Assembly: GCA_020634615.1 (NCBI GenBank)
Contig: JACKBI010000013.1
Location: 1 to 64,000, forward strand
Origin: Anaerolineales bacterium
GTDB lineage: Bacteria > Chloroflexota > Anaerolineae > JAAEKA01
Direction: 5' to 3'
Length of the DNA: 64,000 nucleotides
The notes below the pieces were generated by a model that ran no database searches, was not told where the DNA came from, and saw only the letters and a list, made by a program, of their open reading frames with translations. Position numbers and translations under genes: made by a program. This document shows, one piece after another, positions 41,933 through 50,596 of the stretch; position 1 is the stretch's first letter; each line of letters begins with the position of its first letter.

Positions 41933-44900
41933 CTAGTCGGCGCGGTCCGGTTCGGCGGCTGCCAGCCGTTCGGACGCTTCCATCGCAGACTGGTAGTATT
42001 GAGCGACTTCCCGTCCCATTCCCAATGCACGAAATGCGTCGCCGCACTCCCGGCAAAGGCCTGGGAATCGGTCGAAATCTGTCGGCAGTGCAGCCACGAC
42101 TTCGGCAAGGAATCCTGCCAGGGCGATGGTCTGCCCGTAGTCGCGCAGCACAGGGACGACCTGCCAGGCGATCTCAGTCGCCCGGTCCCACGCCTCCGCC
42201 GCCAGCAACAGCCGCACCGCTTCCAACGCGTCGCCCAGATCACGCGAGGCAGTCGCCATCCGCCACAACAGGTATTCGCCGGCTCTCCGGCAGCGCGCCC
42301 GGAAGGCGTCTTCCGGGCTGTGCTGGCGCAAGCTCTCGGCCGTCCAACGGTGTACGAAGACGTGCCCGTCTCCCGTGGGCGTCAGCAGGCTGGACGCCGC
42401 CAGCCGTTCGGCCCCGTCACGCGCTGCCGCCACAGCCGTCTCATCCGGCGGACCCGTTCCGGCCGGCGCGAAAATCAGCCCCTCCAGCGCCACCGGCGCC
42501 GGGTAGACCGCGGCCTGGAAAAGCAGCTCCAGGTCATCCGGCGCGCCGGCGAACTCGGCCAGCAGCGCGTCCAGCAGGATGTTGCCGGCCGCCAGTTGCG
42601 TGGCGTCGCGCAGCGCGCTGTCCAGGTCGCCGCCCAGTTGCCGCAGATCTACTCCCTGGCGTTTGGCCTCGCTGCGCAGGTGGCGGCTCAGGTGTGGCAG
42701 GCGGCCCGGCGCACGCCGCAGCAGCGCATCCAGGTATTCCAGCGAGCGCGGGTGGCCGCCGATCTGGCGCAGCACCGCGGACACGGCCGCCGCGTCGGCG
42801 CCGGCCAGCGCCGGCAGGCGGTGGAAGAAGCGCAGCGTCTCGGCCAGCGACAGCGGACCCAGGTGGACGGCGGCCAACCCGTCGCCCAGCCCGTCGGGCA
42901 GCGGGTAGCGGCTGGTGAGGAGCAGCTTGCCCCGCCTGGCCGCTGCCAGCAAGGTCTCCAGGACCAGCGCGCTCGTCTCGTCGGCGAAATCCCGCCCCAG
43001 CAGGGTCAGGTTGTCCTCGAAGTTGTCCAGCACCAGCAGCAAGCGATGTTGCGCGAGCAGCCGCGCCAGCGCTTGCAAGCGTACCTGGTCACTCTGGACA
43101 GGTTGGCTCAACAGCCCGCCCAGGCGCGCCAACTCCTCGTCCCGGCTCGCGGCAAGCTGCCCGCCTATCGTGGCCGCCAGCTCGCCCAGTCCCCAGCGGC
43201 CCACAACTGCGACTACCGTCCAGCCGCGCTTGCTCAATCGTTCCATGATGCGCCCGGCCAGCGCGCTCTTGCCGGCTCCGCCCATCCCCTGGATCAACGC
43301 GCCGGACCACGGGCCGCCGGCCCGCGGGTCGTCCAACAGGGCGCGCATCAACCGGCGCAGCTCCGGCCGCCGGCCGATCAGGTCGCCGATCTTGAGCAGC
43401 GGCATGCCTTGCGCGTAGGGCAGCTCCGCCTGCGGCTGTGGCGGCTCGGGCGGCAGCGCCCGGTCGAAAAGCGGCTGCTCGTCGCCGGTCGCTGCGCTGA
43501 AGAGCGTTGCGGTCGCGTATTCGCCCGGCAAACCGGGAGGTCGCTGGCCGCGGCTGAGGGCCGCCAGGCGCTCGCCTTCCACCTCCTGGCGGGCGAGAGC
43601 CAGCGCGTGGCTGGCGAGCGGCGTCGCCATACTGCCCAGGCGGGCGTAGAAGGCGCCCGCCAGCCGCGTCGCGTACCAGTCGCTGACGCTGCGCTGCATG
43701 GCGACCACCTGCGGCACGCCCTGGCTCAGGAGGCTGGCTGCAAAGCTGGCCGCGCCCGGATCACCGACCGCGCCGTGGCAGGTGGAGAGGAAAACCAGCG
43801 GCACCGTTCGGCCACCGGCCCGCAGCGCGTCGGCCAGATCTTCGGCGAAGACCGGCACCGCCGCGCCGTCCTCGTCCTCCATCTCGATCCAGCGGGGCGA
43901 CCCGTGGCCCGACAGGTGCAGCACGTGGTAGGATTGCGCCAGCAGCGCGTCGCGTATCTGGTGCGGATGGGCCACCTCCAGCACGGTGACGCGCGCGCCA
44001 TCGCGCTGGCCGGCCAGCTCCACCACGTCCATCAGCGTCTGCAGCTCGCGCTCGCGGTCCAGCGGCGTGCTGCGGGTCTGGTTCTCGTCGGGCGCGGCCA
44101 CCGCGGCCAGAATGCGCAGCGGCCCGGCCAACGGTGTGGCCGCGGCAGTGGCGCCGGCCTGGCCGGCCAGGCGGCGCATGACGTGTACACCGGCCAGCAA
44201 CGCCGGCGCGCGGCCATCGGGCAGGCGCGCCGCCTCCAGCGGCAGCGCCAGCAGGCCATCGTCGGCGATGTCGAACAGCAGGTCCAGCGCCTGGCCGGCC
44301 GCGCGCGCTTCGTCCAGCGCGGCGCTCAACGCTTCGGCAATCGCGCCTGGAAAGACAATTTTGCCCAGCGCCCGGCCCAGGTCGATCAGCGCACGTTCGC
44401 TTGCCGCTCCGTCGCCGGGACCAGCGGCGATGAACTGTTGCTGGAGTTGTTCCGGCGGCGCGGTCAATGGAACGGTCTCCGGGCTGGCGGCGGGCCGTCC
44501 CTTCCACGTCGCCCGCACCGTCACCTGTCCGGGCGCGCTGATCTCGGGGACAATGCGGAACTGCCACGGTTCGGCCCGCGACGCGGTCTCCACACTCCAC
44601 AGCCGCCCGCTGCGCAGCCGCGAGAAGAGGACCGGCATCCACCAGTCTGACCGGCCGCGCACCGTGCTGCGCGCCACCGCCATCGCGCGGTCGATCTGGC
44701 CGTCATCTCGCAGCTCGCGCAGGAAAACCGGCATGAACTGCGCGACGGTTTCCACGCTGACCGACCCGTGCATGGCAACGACGGCTGGTACACCGGCCTT
44801 CGCCAACAGGGGACCGGTGGCCGTCAAGGCTCCGCCGTCGCCGCTGTCGCCCGCACCGGCGCTCTGGCACGAAGCAAGGACCATCAGCCGTGGCTTGTGG

Positions 44901-45655
44901 GCATGCTCGGCCAGGCGCGTGGCCAACTCGCTGCCTTTGACAGGAGCGGATGCGCCGGTGTCGTTCTCCAGCCAGAGGGTGGGACCGCCAGGGGCCAGCC
45001 TGCCGTGCGCGACCAGATAGACGATGTCGGGGCGCTCGACGTGAATCCGGTCGATGAGGGCGTCCAGGGTAACCGGGTTTCCGCCGGCAAAATCAACGGC
45101 GGGGATGTCGCCCAGCGCAACTCGTGCCCGCGCCAGTTCACTGGCTACGTCGATGTCGGCGAGGTTGTAATCGGCCAGGTCGTTGGGTGAGGCGACGGCC
45201 AGCAGCGCGCGCAGATCGCCACGCGGCAGTGGTGCGACCGGCGTCCAGTCGTCGCTGGAAAGGTAGCGGGCGAAACGGACCTGTTCGTCGCTGAAGAGCG
45301 GGCGGTCGCGCTGCGGATCAGCCAGCGTCTCCCACAACAGGCCCTGCAATTCTCCGTCGTCGAAGGGGATCAGCAGGCGAATCTGCAAGGGCGCGCGGGC
45401 AGTTTCAGCCGCGACCCGCGCGTTGGCAAACGCCGTGTGTACGCTGTCATCGGCGAAAATCGCAGCAGCCAACGTGCGGCCGTAGGCGTCTGGCTGGGGC
45501 TGTAACTCCAGGAGGGTCTGGAACGGAATGTGTGCGATTCCCGGCTGGGGAGCCTGTTCAGTCTCGCTGCCGGCCGGACGAATGCGCAACTCGACGCGGC
45601 ATGCCGGCAGGTCGTGTCGAGTCAGGATAATATCGAGTTCAGCGCAGTTGGTCAC
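41933..45655 (-). CDS. Double-CHAT protease STAND ATPase with TPRs
   Basis: A 1240-aa protein (before the stop). CHAT domain 1 has a catalytic His in IVYLVAHGRL (about 217) and Cys in LASCQSAG (about 263). CHAT domain 2 has His in LHLSGHGSP (about 584) and Cys in FLSTCHGA (about 626). Both caspase-like dyads look intact. A STAND NTPase follows: Walker A GMGGAGKS (about 790-797), Walker B LLLVLDNF (about 872-879). The end is helical and runs into TPRs. A GTG start with GGAGGG upstream fits. CHAT-STAND-TPR proteins are linked to regulated proteolysis and cell-suicide defence; the trigger and target here are unknown. Confidence 0.88.
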   Translation of the reverse strand: MTNCAELDIILTRHDLPACRVELRIRPAGSETEQAPQPGIAHIPFQTLLELQPQPDAYGRTLAAAIFADDSVHTAFANARVAAETARAPLQIRLLIPFDDGELQGLLWETLADPQRDRPLFSDEQVRFARYLSSDDWTPVAPLPRGDLRALLAVASPNDLADYNLADIDVASELARARVALGDIPAVDFAGGNPVTLDALIDRIHVERPDIVYLVAHGRLAPGGPTLWLENDTGASAPVKGSELATRLAEHAHKPRLMVLASCQSAGAGDSGDGGALTATGPLLAKAGVPAVVAMHGSVSVETVAQFMPVFLRELRDDGQIDRAMAVARSTVRGRSDWWMPVLFSRLRSGRLWSVETASRAEPWQFRIVPEISAPGQVTVRATWKGRPAASPETVPLTAPPEQLQQQFIAAGPGDGAASERALIDLGRALGKIVFPGAIAEALSAALDEARAAGQALDLLFDIADDGLLALPLEAARLPDGRAPALLAGVHVMRRLAGQAGATAAATPLAGPLRILAAVAAPDENQTRSTPLDRERELQTLMDVVELAGQRDGARVTVLEVAHPHQIRDALLAQSYHVLHLSGHGSPRWIEMEDEDGAAVPVFAEDLADALRAGGRTVPLVFLSTCHGAVGDPGAASFAASLLSQGVPQVVAMQRSVSDWYATRLAGAFYARLGSMATPLASHALALARQEVEGERLAALSRGQRPPGLPGEYATATLFSAATGDEQPLFDRALPPEPPQPQAELPYAQGMPLLKIGDLIGRRPELRRLMRALLDDPRAGGPWSGALIQGMGGAGKSALAGRIMERLSKRGWTVVAVVGRWGLGELAATIGGQLAASRDEELARLGGLLSQPVQSDQVRLQALARLLAQHRLLLVLDNFEDNLTLLGRDFADETSALVLETLLAAARRGKLLLTSRYPLPDGLGDGLAAVHLGPLSLAETLRFFHRLPALAGADAAAVSAVLRQIGGHPRSLEYLDALLRRAPGRLPHLSRHLRSEAKRQGVDLRQLGGDLDSALRDATQLAAGNILLDALLAEFAGAPDDLELLFQAAVYPAPVALEGLIFAPAGTGPPDETAVAAARDGAERLAASSLLTPTGDGHVFVHRWTAESLRQHSPEDAFRARCRRAGEYLLWRMATASRDLGDALEAVRLLLAAEAWDRATEIAWQVVPVLRDYGQTIALAGFLAEVVAALPTDFDRFPGLCRECGDAFRALGMGREVAQYYQSAMEASERLAAAEPDRAD

Positions 45656-45759
45656 GTGGCGGCCCTCCAGGGACGCGGGGAGGTGGATTGCGGACGGCTC
45701 ATTCTATTCCGACGAGGGCAGGTTGTCAACGGAGCGTAACCCTTTGCGAATGCCTGTGC

Positions 45760-45845
45760 AGACTTCGGAATTCGCCGCAGAAGTCACAGACCAAACTCAG
45801 ACGCCGAGCCCACGTCCACACGAGAACCGGCGAATTCCGAAGTCT
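45760..45845. repeat. 87-bp palindromic element, copy D (arm-compensated variant)
   Basis: AGACTTCGGAATTCGCCG (45760-45777) pairs exactly with 45828-45845. Relative to copies A and B the left arm has T for G and the right arm the matching A for C, so the pairing is kept. It lies between the divergent-side end of the phosphoesterase gene and the CHAT promoter region. Confidence 0.85.
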
Positions 45846-45924
45846 TCGCGCACACGTCGCCAACCGGTATGGCCACGGCGCCATTCGTGTATTCGCGTTG
45901 CGTCAGCATTCGTGGATGGCACGG

Positions 45925-46743
45925 CTACGCCCGCAGCGTCAGGACCGTCACCTCCGGCGGGCAGTTGAAACGCACCGGCGGTGCGATCAGGCCGATGCCG
46001 CGGTTGGTGTAGATCTGCAAGTCGGCCACGCGGTACAGGCCGGCCGGGTACTTGCGTCCCAGGAACGGTAGCACCGGCGGGCCCACCAACGGCAGGTTGA
46101 TCTGGCCGCCGTGGCTGTGGCCGGAAAGCTGCAAATCCACCGGGTAGGCGGCTACTTCGTCGCCATAGTCGGGCTCGTGACACAGCAGCACGGTACAGTC
46201 ACCCGGCGGCACGTCGCGCAAGGCGCGGCGGATGTCCTGCCGTCGCTCCCAGACGTCGTCCAGCCCGGCCAGCCACAGCGGCGCATCGGTCGCCAGCGGC
46301 ATTGCCTCGTTCACCAGCAGGGTAACGCCGGCCGCCGCCAGCGCGCTGGCCACCTCCGCCGGGCCGTCCCAGTGGTCGTGGTTGCCGAATGTTGCATAGA
46401 CGCCCAGCGGCGCGTTGAGTTGGCGCAGCGGTTCGACCAGATTGGCAGCTTGCGCGGCGTCTCGCCAGATGAAGTCTCCGGTCAGCGCGATCACATCGGG
46501 CGCCTGCCGGTTGACGAGGTGCACGGCCCGCAACAGATCGCCGGCCGTAACCAGCGGGCTGAGATGGATGTCACTGAGCTGCGCGATGCGCAGTCCATCC
46601 AGCCGCGCCGGCAGCCGCGCCAGCGTGATCTCGTGCCGTTCGACAACCGGCCAGTTGGGCTCGATCAGGGTTGCCCAGCCCGCGCCGGCGACAACGGCTG
46701 CCGCGCCGGCTCCTGCCAGTCCCAGAAACTGTCGCCTGTTCAT
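45925..46743 (-). CDS. TAT-exported metallophosphoesterase
   Basis: A 272-aa calcineurin-like phosphoesterase. The N-terminus is a twin-arginine signal (MNRRQFLGLAGAGAAAVVAG). Metal-site motifs are present in order: IAQLSDIHLSP, VIALTGDFIW, ATFGNHDHW, LLCHEPDY, and LQLSGHSHGGQINLP. The layout matches the YkuE/LpxG-like branch of membrane-associated phosphodiesterases. Its start overlaps the MFS gene stop by four bases, so they form an operon. Confidence 0.92.
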   Translation of the reverse strand: MNRRQFLGLAGAGAAAVVAGAGWATLIEPNWPVVERHEITLARLPARLDGLRIAQLSDIHLSPLVTAGDLLRAVHLVNRQAPDVIALTGDFIWRDAAQAANLVEPLRQLNAPLGVYATFGNHDHWDGPAEVASALAAAGVTLLVNEAMPLATDAPLWLAGLDDVWERRQDIRRALRDVPPGDCTVLLCHEPDYGDEVAAYPVDLQLSGHSHGGQINLPLVGPPVLPFLGRKYPAGLYRVADLQIYTNRGIGLIAPPVRFNCPPEVTVLTLRA

Positions 46744-48068
46744 TGGGGTCTGTGGCGGTCGCTGGTCGCCGGCTCAGGCACCGGTTCAGACGGGACGGGG
46801 CGCGTCTCGGGCACGCCTGCCAGCAGCACTGTTCCCACGAACATGCCGAGGGCGAGCACCGTGAACAGCGCGCTGTATCCCAAACCGTTGTGCAGGGCGT
46901 TGCCGCCGTCCACCAACGGGCCGGCCAGCAGGCGTGAAAAGGCGCTCGCGCCGGCCGTGGCCAGGTTGCTCAGACCGAGATAGCGCCCTGCTTCCTTCGG
47001 CGGCACCAGATCGGCCGCCCAGGCCCAGTTGGCGCTGAGGAAAATGCCCACTGATGCGCCCACCAGCCCGCCGATCAGGATCAACTGGGGAATTGTCGAG
47101 ACCAGCACCAGAGCCAGGGTTGCCAGTGCGCCCAGCGCGCCGGCAAACAGGTTCAACGGCCGGCGTCCCAGGCGGTCGGCCAGCATGCCGGTTGGCACGG
47201 CCAGCACCAGCACCGCCACGCCCATGACCGCCATGAGCAGCGCGGTGGTGCCGGCCGGGTCCGCCGCGTGCAGGTTGTCGGCGACAAAATACTGGGCGAA
47301 GCCTTGCAGCGCAAAATAGCCGGCCATCAGCAGCGCCCGTCCGGTCAACAGGCGGGTGTAGCCGGGCGCGGCTTTGCGGTCGATGCGGAAGCTGCCATAG
47401 GCGCTGCGCAGCGCGTCCGCCGCGCCGATCCGGCCGCGCCGCATCCGCTTGACCGGTTGTTCCACGACCCCAATGATCGTCCAGGCGTTGGTAGCGACGA
47501 CCATGATTGCCATGGCGATCAGCGCCAGCCCGATCTGTCCGCGCCCCGCCAGGATGCCGCCGACCCCGACCCCGACTACGAAACCGGCGATCTGGGCTGC
47601 GTTCTTGAAGCCTGACGCCCGGCCGCGGTCATCGGCAGGCACCAGGTCGGGCAGCAGACTCTGCAACGACGCTTCGGCGATACTGGCGAAGACCTGCATG
47701 GCCGCATAGATCAGCGCGATCGCGGCGAAGCTGCGCGCGCCGGCCATCAGCACCAGCAGGCCGGCGACCACTGCCACGCCGAAGGCCACAAAGGGTCGCC
47801 GCCGTCCCCATTGCCCCATCCAGCCGCTGCGGTCGCTGACCTTGCCGGCAATCGGTTGAGTGAGCATGGCCAGCATGAGGCCGAAGAAGGTCAGCGCGCC
47901 CAGGTAGGTGTTTTTCAGCGCCAGCGGCACCAGCCCGATCAGCATGGCGGGCAGGAGGATGGCGTGCAGGCCGTTCCAGAGGTACGCCAGACCGAACCAG
48001 CCCGCGTTGAGGGTCAGCATCCAGCGGGAGGTGAATTGGTGTGATCGGTCAGTCGATTCAGATCTCAT
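46740..48068 (-). CDS. MFS transporter
   Basis: A 442-aa major facilitator with 12 predicted segments. The early loop has GKVSDRSGWMGQWGRRRPFV, the conserved loop 2-3 motif (GxxxDRxGRR-like) in a form seen in sugar/proton symporters of the SLC45-like group, and GMLADRLGRRPLNLFAGALG is the matching motif in the second half. ATG 48068 is chosen; a TTG at 48086 is also in frame. Substrate unknown. It overlaps the phosphoesterase gene downstream. Confidence 0.85.
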   Translation of the reverse strand: MRSESTDRSHQFTSRWMLTLNAGWFGLAYLWNGLHAILLPAMLIGLVPLALKNTYLGALTFFGLMLAMLTQPIAGKVSDRSGWMGQWGRRRPFVAFGVAVVAGLLVLMAGARSFAAIALIYAAMQVFASIAEASLQSLLPDLVPADDRGRASGFKNAAQIAGFVVGVGVGGILAGRGQIGLALIAMAIMVVATNAWTIIGVVEQPVKRMRRGRIGAADALRSAYGSFRIDRKAAPGYTRLLTGRALLMAGYFALQGFAQYFVADNLHAADPAGTTALLMAVMGVAVLVLAVPTGMLADRLGRRPLNLFAGALGALATLALVLVSTIPQLILIGGLVGASVGIFLSANWAWAADLVPPKEAGRYLGLSNLATAGASAFSRLLAGPLVDGGNALHNGLGYSALFTVLALGMFVGTVLLAGVPETRPVPSEPVPEPATSDRHRPQ

Positions 48069-48113
48069 AACAGGTCTGGTTGGCAAGCGGACAATTCGGG
48101 AATGGTGGCAACG

Positions 48114-49301
48114 TCAGGCGGTTGGCGTGACCTGCACCGGCTGCCGCGCGCTCAAACGTGTCTGCCAGATGATGACCCCCAGGGCCAGGAACCAGGTCGC
48201 ACCCAACAAGATGATGGCCAGTGCGTTCAAGCCCATGCCAAACGCCTGGCCCAGCCCGTCGGGTTGACCGGACGCGGTCATCATAGCCAGCGCCTGCAGC
48301 CCGCCCATCGCGTTCCACAGGCCGTGCAGACCGATGCCCGCGGCGGCGTAGAGGACGAATCGGCCGGTGCGGCGGTGGAGCGCCTCGTACCATGCCACAC
48401 CCATCAACCCGGTAGCCGCGCCGTGGATCACGACCGTGGCTGCGCGCGTCAACACAGGCGCCACCCAGTTGTGCGGCAGGCCGGCTAACCCATAGAAGAG
48501 CGCTTCCATCAGACTGAAGCCCGCGCCGGCGATCAGGCCGAACGCAAAAGCCTGCGAGTGGGTGACCGGTCGCAGTGACGCAGCCAGCGGTACGCCCAGC
48601 GACTTGACGAACTCCTCGATCATCGGTGTTGCGACGGCGACCAGCAGTCCCAGCCCGATCACAAGCGCCGGTGCGGAGATCACGTCCAGAAGTCTTTCGG
48701 GTGTGGTAAGGGTGGCTGGCGACTGCATGAGGCGCGTCAGCATCTGCATTTTTTCGGAGCCGCCTGGCAGCACTGCGACGCCCAGAATGCCCAGCAGCAT
48801 AGCTGTGCCGGCCGCAAGCATTTCCAGCGTAATAGCGATGGCCGTTGCGCCGATGGCGCCGTACGCGAACTGCGTGGCTAGATCGCGGCGTGTCAGGGAG
48901 ACGCCGTTGTGCTGCATGGTATGCGTGACCGCAGCGATGAGTATCAGCGGCGGCAGCAGGCAGACGATCACATGCACCACCGGCAGCAGGAAAGTCAAAG
49001 GCGTGTGCAACACCAGCACGCCGACCGCCAGCATCCCAACAAACGCAATCAGCAGCGCCCAGGCTGACGGCAGTCGCAGTGACGTCGCAGGTCTGCGAAC
49101 GTAGGAACGCCAGCCGGCCGCGGCCAGCAGGGTGCCCATGCTCACGCCCAGCGCCAGAAAGCTGAACAACACCGTGCCGTAGAAGACAAATGGGGCGCCG
49201 CCAGCCGCGCCCAGCAGCGCCATCGGAATGGCGAAAAGCGCAGTCAACAGCGCGACAGCGATCCCATAGACGACAGCTCCGCCGCGGATTGTGTTGGCCA
49301 A
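48114..49301 (-). CDS. PrsW-type intramembrane protease
   Basis: A 395-aa membrane protein of the PrsW/glutamic-protease (CPBP-like) family. The EExxK motif region is MIEEFVKSLGVPLA, the next signature GLIAGAGFSLMEALFYG, and the third RAATVVIHGAATGLMGVAWY. PrsW cleaves membrane anti-sigma factors in Bacillus. A TTG start preceded by AAGGAG is chosen, because the frame further upstream runs through a palindromic repeat. It precedes the MFS gene by 45 bases. Confidence 0.82.
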   Translation of the reverse strand: MANTIRGGAVVYGIAVALLTALFAIPMALLGAAGGAPFVFYGTVLFSFLALGVSMGTLLAAAGWRSYVRRPATSLRLPSAWALLIAFVGMLAVGVLVLHTPLTFLLPVVHVIVCLLPPLILIAAVTHTMQHNGVSLTRRDLATQFAYGAIGATAIAITLEMLAAGTAMLLGILGVAVLPGGSEKMQMLTRLMQSPATLTTPERLLDVISAPALVIGLGLLVAVATPMIEEFVKSLGVPLAASLRPVTHSQAFAFGLIAGAGFSLMEALFYGLAGLPHNWVAPVLTRAATVVIHGAATGLMGVAWYEALHRRTGRFVLYAAAGIGLHGLWNAMGGLQALAMMTASGQPDGLGQAFGMGLNALAIILLGATWFLALGVIIWQTRLSARQPVQVTPTA

Positions 49302-49346
49302 GAGGCTTGCTCCTTGTGAGATGATTTCAAGCGCGTCGCCGCTCTG

Positions 49347-49410
49347 GTTCGTAGTAGGCGCTTCAGCGCCGTTCCGAGTCCCGAACGGCGCTGAAGCGCC
49401 TACTACGAAC
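49347..49410. repeat. 29-bp perfect palindrome between era and the PrsW gene
   Basis: GTTCGTAGTAGGCGCTTCAG (start of the left arm, 49347-49375) pairs perfectly with 49382-49410 over 29 bp around a 6-base loop. The right arm contains the era stop codon. GTAGTAGGCGCTTCAGCGCC-type repeats look like dispersed intergenic elements; here one sits exactly at a gene end and could terminate or stabilise the era message. Confidence 0.85.
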
Positions 49411-50386
49411 GGGATGGCGGCAGCGCGAAGCCCAGCCAGCGCAGGCGGTGCTCGTCCTTGCGCCAGTTCGGCCAGACTTTGACCCACAGATCGAGATAGA
49501 TCTTGTGGCCGATCATCTCTTCGATCTCGGCGCGGGCGCCCTGGCCGACCTGTTTGATGAGCTGGCCATGTTTGCCCAGCAGGATGCGCTTCTGGGTTTC
49601 CCGCTCGACATAAATCGTGGCGCCGACATAGGTGAGGTTGCCGCTGCGTTCCTTGAACTCGTTGACCAGCACGGCCACGCTGTGCGGCACTTCCTGGTAG
49701 GTGTGCAACAGAACCTGTTCACGGATCATCTCGGCGGCGATGAAACGTTCTTCCTGGTCGGTGATCTGGTCGGCGGGGTAGTAGCGCGGGCCAAGAGGCA
49801 GCAGACTGACAACCTGCTCGAACAACTCGTCGCGGCCTGAAGGCTCCAGCGCCGTCAATGCAATCCATTGCGAGCTAAAGGGCACCAGCCGGCGGTACGC
49901 GGTGATGCGCGCCTCCAGATCCTGCGGCGGCACCAGGTCGATCTTGTTGATGACCAGCAGGACGGGGATGTCGGACGCCTTTTCGTGCAGATCATGGACG
50001 GCCAGACTATCTGCTTCGGACGGACGCGAGCTGGCGTCCACCAGCAGGCAGATCACATCTGCATCGGGTACGGACTTGGTCGCCTGATCCATCATGTACT
50101 CACCCAACAGGTTTTGTGGCTTGTGCAGTCCCGGCGTGTCCAGCAGGATGACCTGCGCGCTGGGCCGGGTGATGATGGCAAGCTGGCGATGGCGGGTGGT
50201 CTGGGGCTTCGGGCTGACAATGGCGATCTTCTGTCCCAACCAGCCGTTGATGAGAGTTGACTTGCCGACGTTGGGGCGTCCGATGACTGCGACAAAGCCT
50301 GAGCGATGGTCTGGCGGCAGGTCTTCCTGCAAGGGGAGCAGCTCAGCCAGCGGCTGGTCCGGGTCGAAACTGAAGTCTTGTGTCAT
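49403..50386 (-). CDS. era: GTPase Era
   Basis: A 327-aa Era GTPase required for 16S rRNA maturation and 30S assembly. G1 is GRPNVGKST, G3 is DTPG, G4 is NKID, and the C-terminal KH domain carries the IYVERETQKRILLGKHGQLI and KIYLDLWVKVWPNWR segments. An N-terminal extension of about 28 residues is unusual. The stop codon is supplied by the right arm of the adjoining palindrome, so the last few residues (PPSRS) may be altered from the ancestral end. Confidence 0.97.
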   Translation of the reverse strand: MTQDFSFDPDQPLAELLPLQEDLPPDHRSGFVAVIGRPNVGKSTLINGWLGQKIAIVSPKPQTTRHRQLAIITRPSAQVILLDTPGLHKPQNLLGEYMMDQATKSVPDADVICLLVDASSRPSEADSLAVHDLHEKASDIPVLLVINKIDLVPPQDLEARITAYRRLVPFSSQWIALTALEPSGRDELFEQVVSLLPLGPRYYPADQITDQEERFIAAEMIREQVLLHTYQEVPHSVAVLVNEFKERSGNLTYVGATIYVERETQKRILLGKHGQLIKQVGQGARAEIEEMIGHKIYLDLWVKVWPNWRKDEHRLRWLGFALPPSRS

Positions 50387-50483
50387 GGGTTCGTATTGCT
50401 TCCTGCCGAAAAGGCGCGTGCGCGCGTGAGAATGGCGTCAGTGTACCGCAAGAAGCGGGATTGCTCAAGTAACGCCACGCGCC

Positions 50484-50508
50484 GCTGCCCGGCACAGGGC
50501 CGGGCAGC
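50484..50508. terminator. Hairpin between era and mdh
   Basis: GCTGCCCGGC (50484-50493) pairs perfectly with 50499-50508, a 10-bp GC-rich stem with 5-base loop. No strong T-run follows on the minus strand. It may separate mdh from era transcription. Confidence 0.5.
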
Positions 50509-50596
50509 TTTCAACGTGGGTAGGGTGGGAAGGCAGCAGGGTCACTGCTGCCCGATGTTGTCTTGCTCAGAAACTGTTTGAATAGTGCCGTGCAAC

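Noticed and set aside
41650..41945. Tandem repeats that could suggest a CRISPR array
   Set aside because: Units are 144 bp, in frame, encode TPR helices and have no spacers.
41591..44650. A 1019-codon open frame antisense to the CHAT gene
   Set aside because: It is a GC-rich shadow: the peptide is Arg/Gln/Pro-rich with no domain, while the minus strand encodes clear CHAT and Walker motifs.
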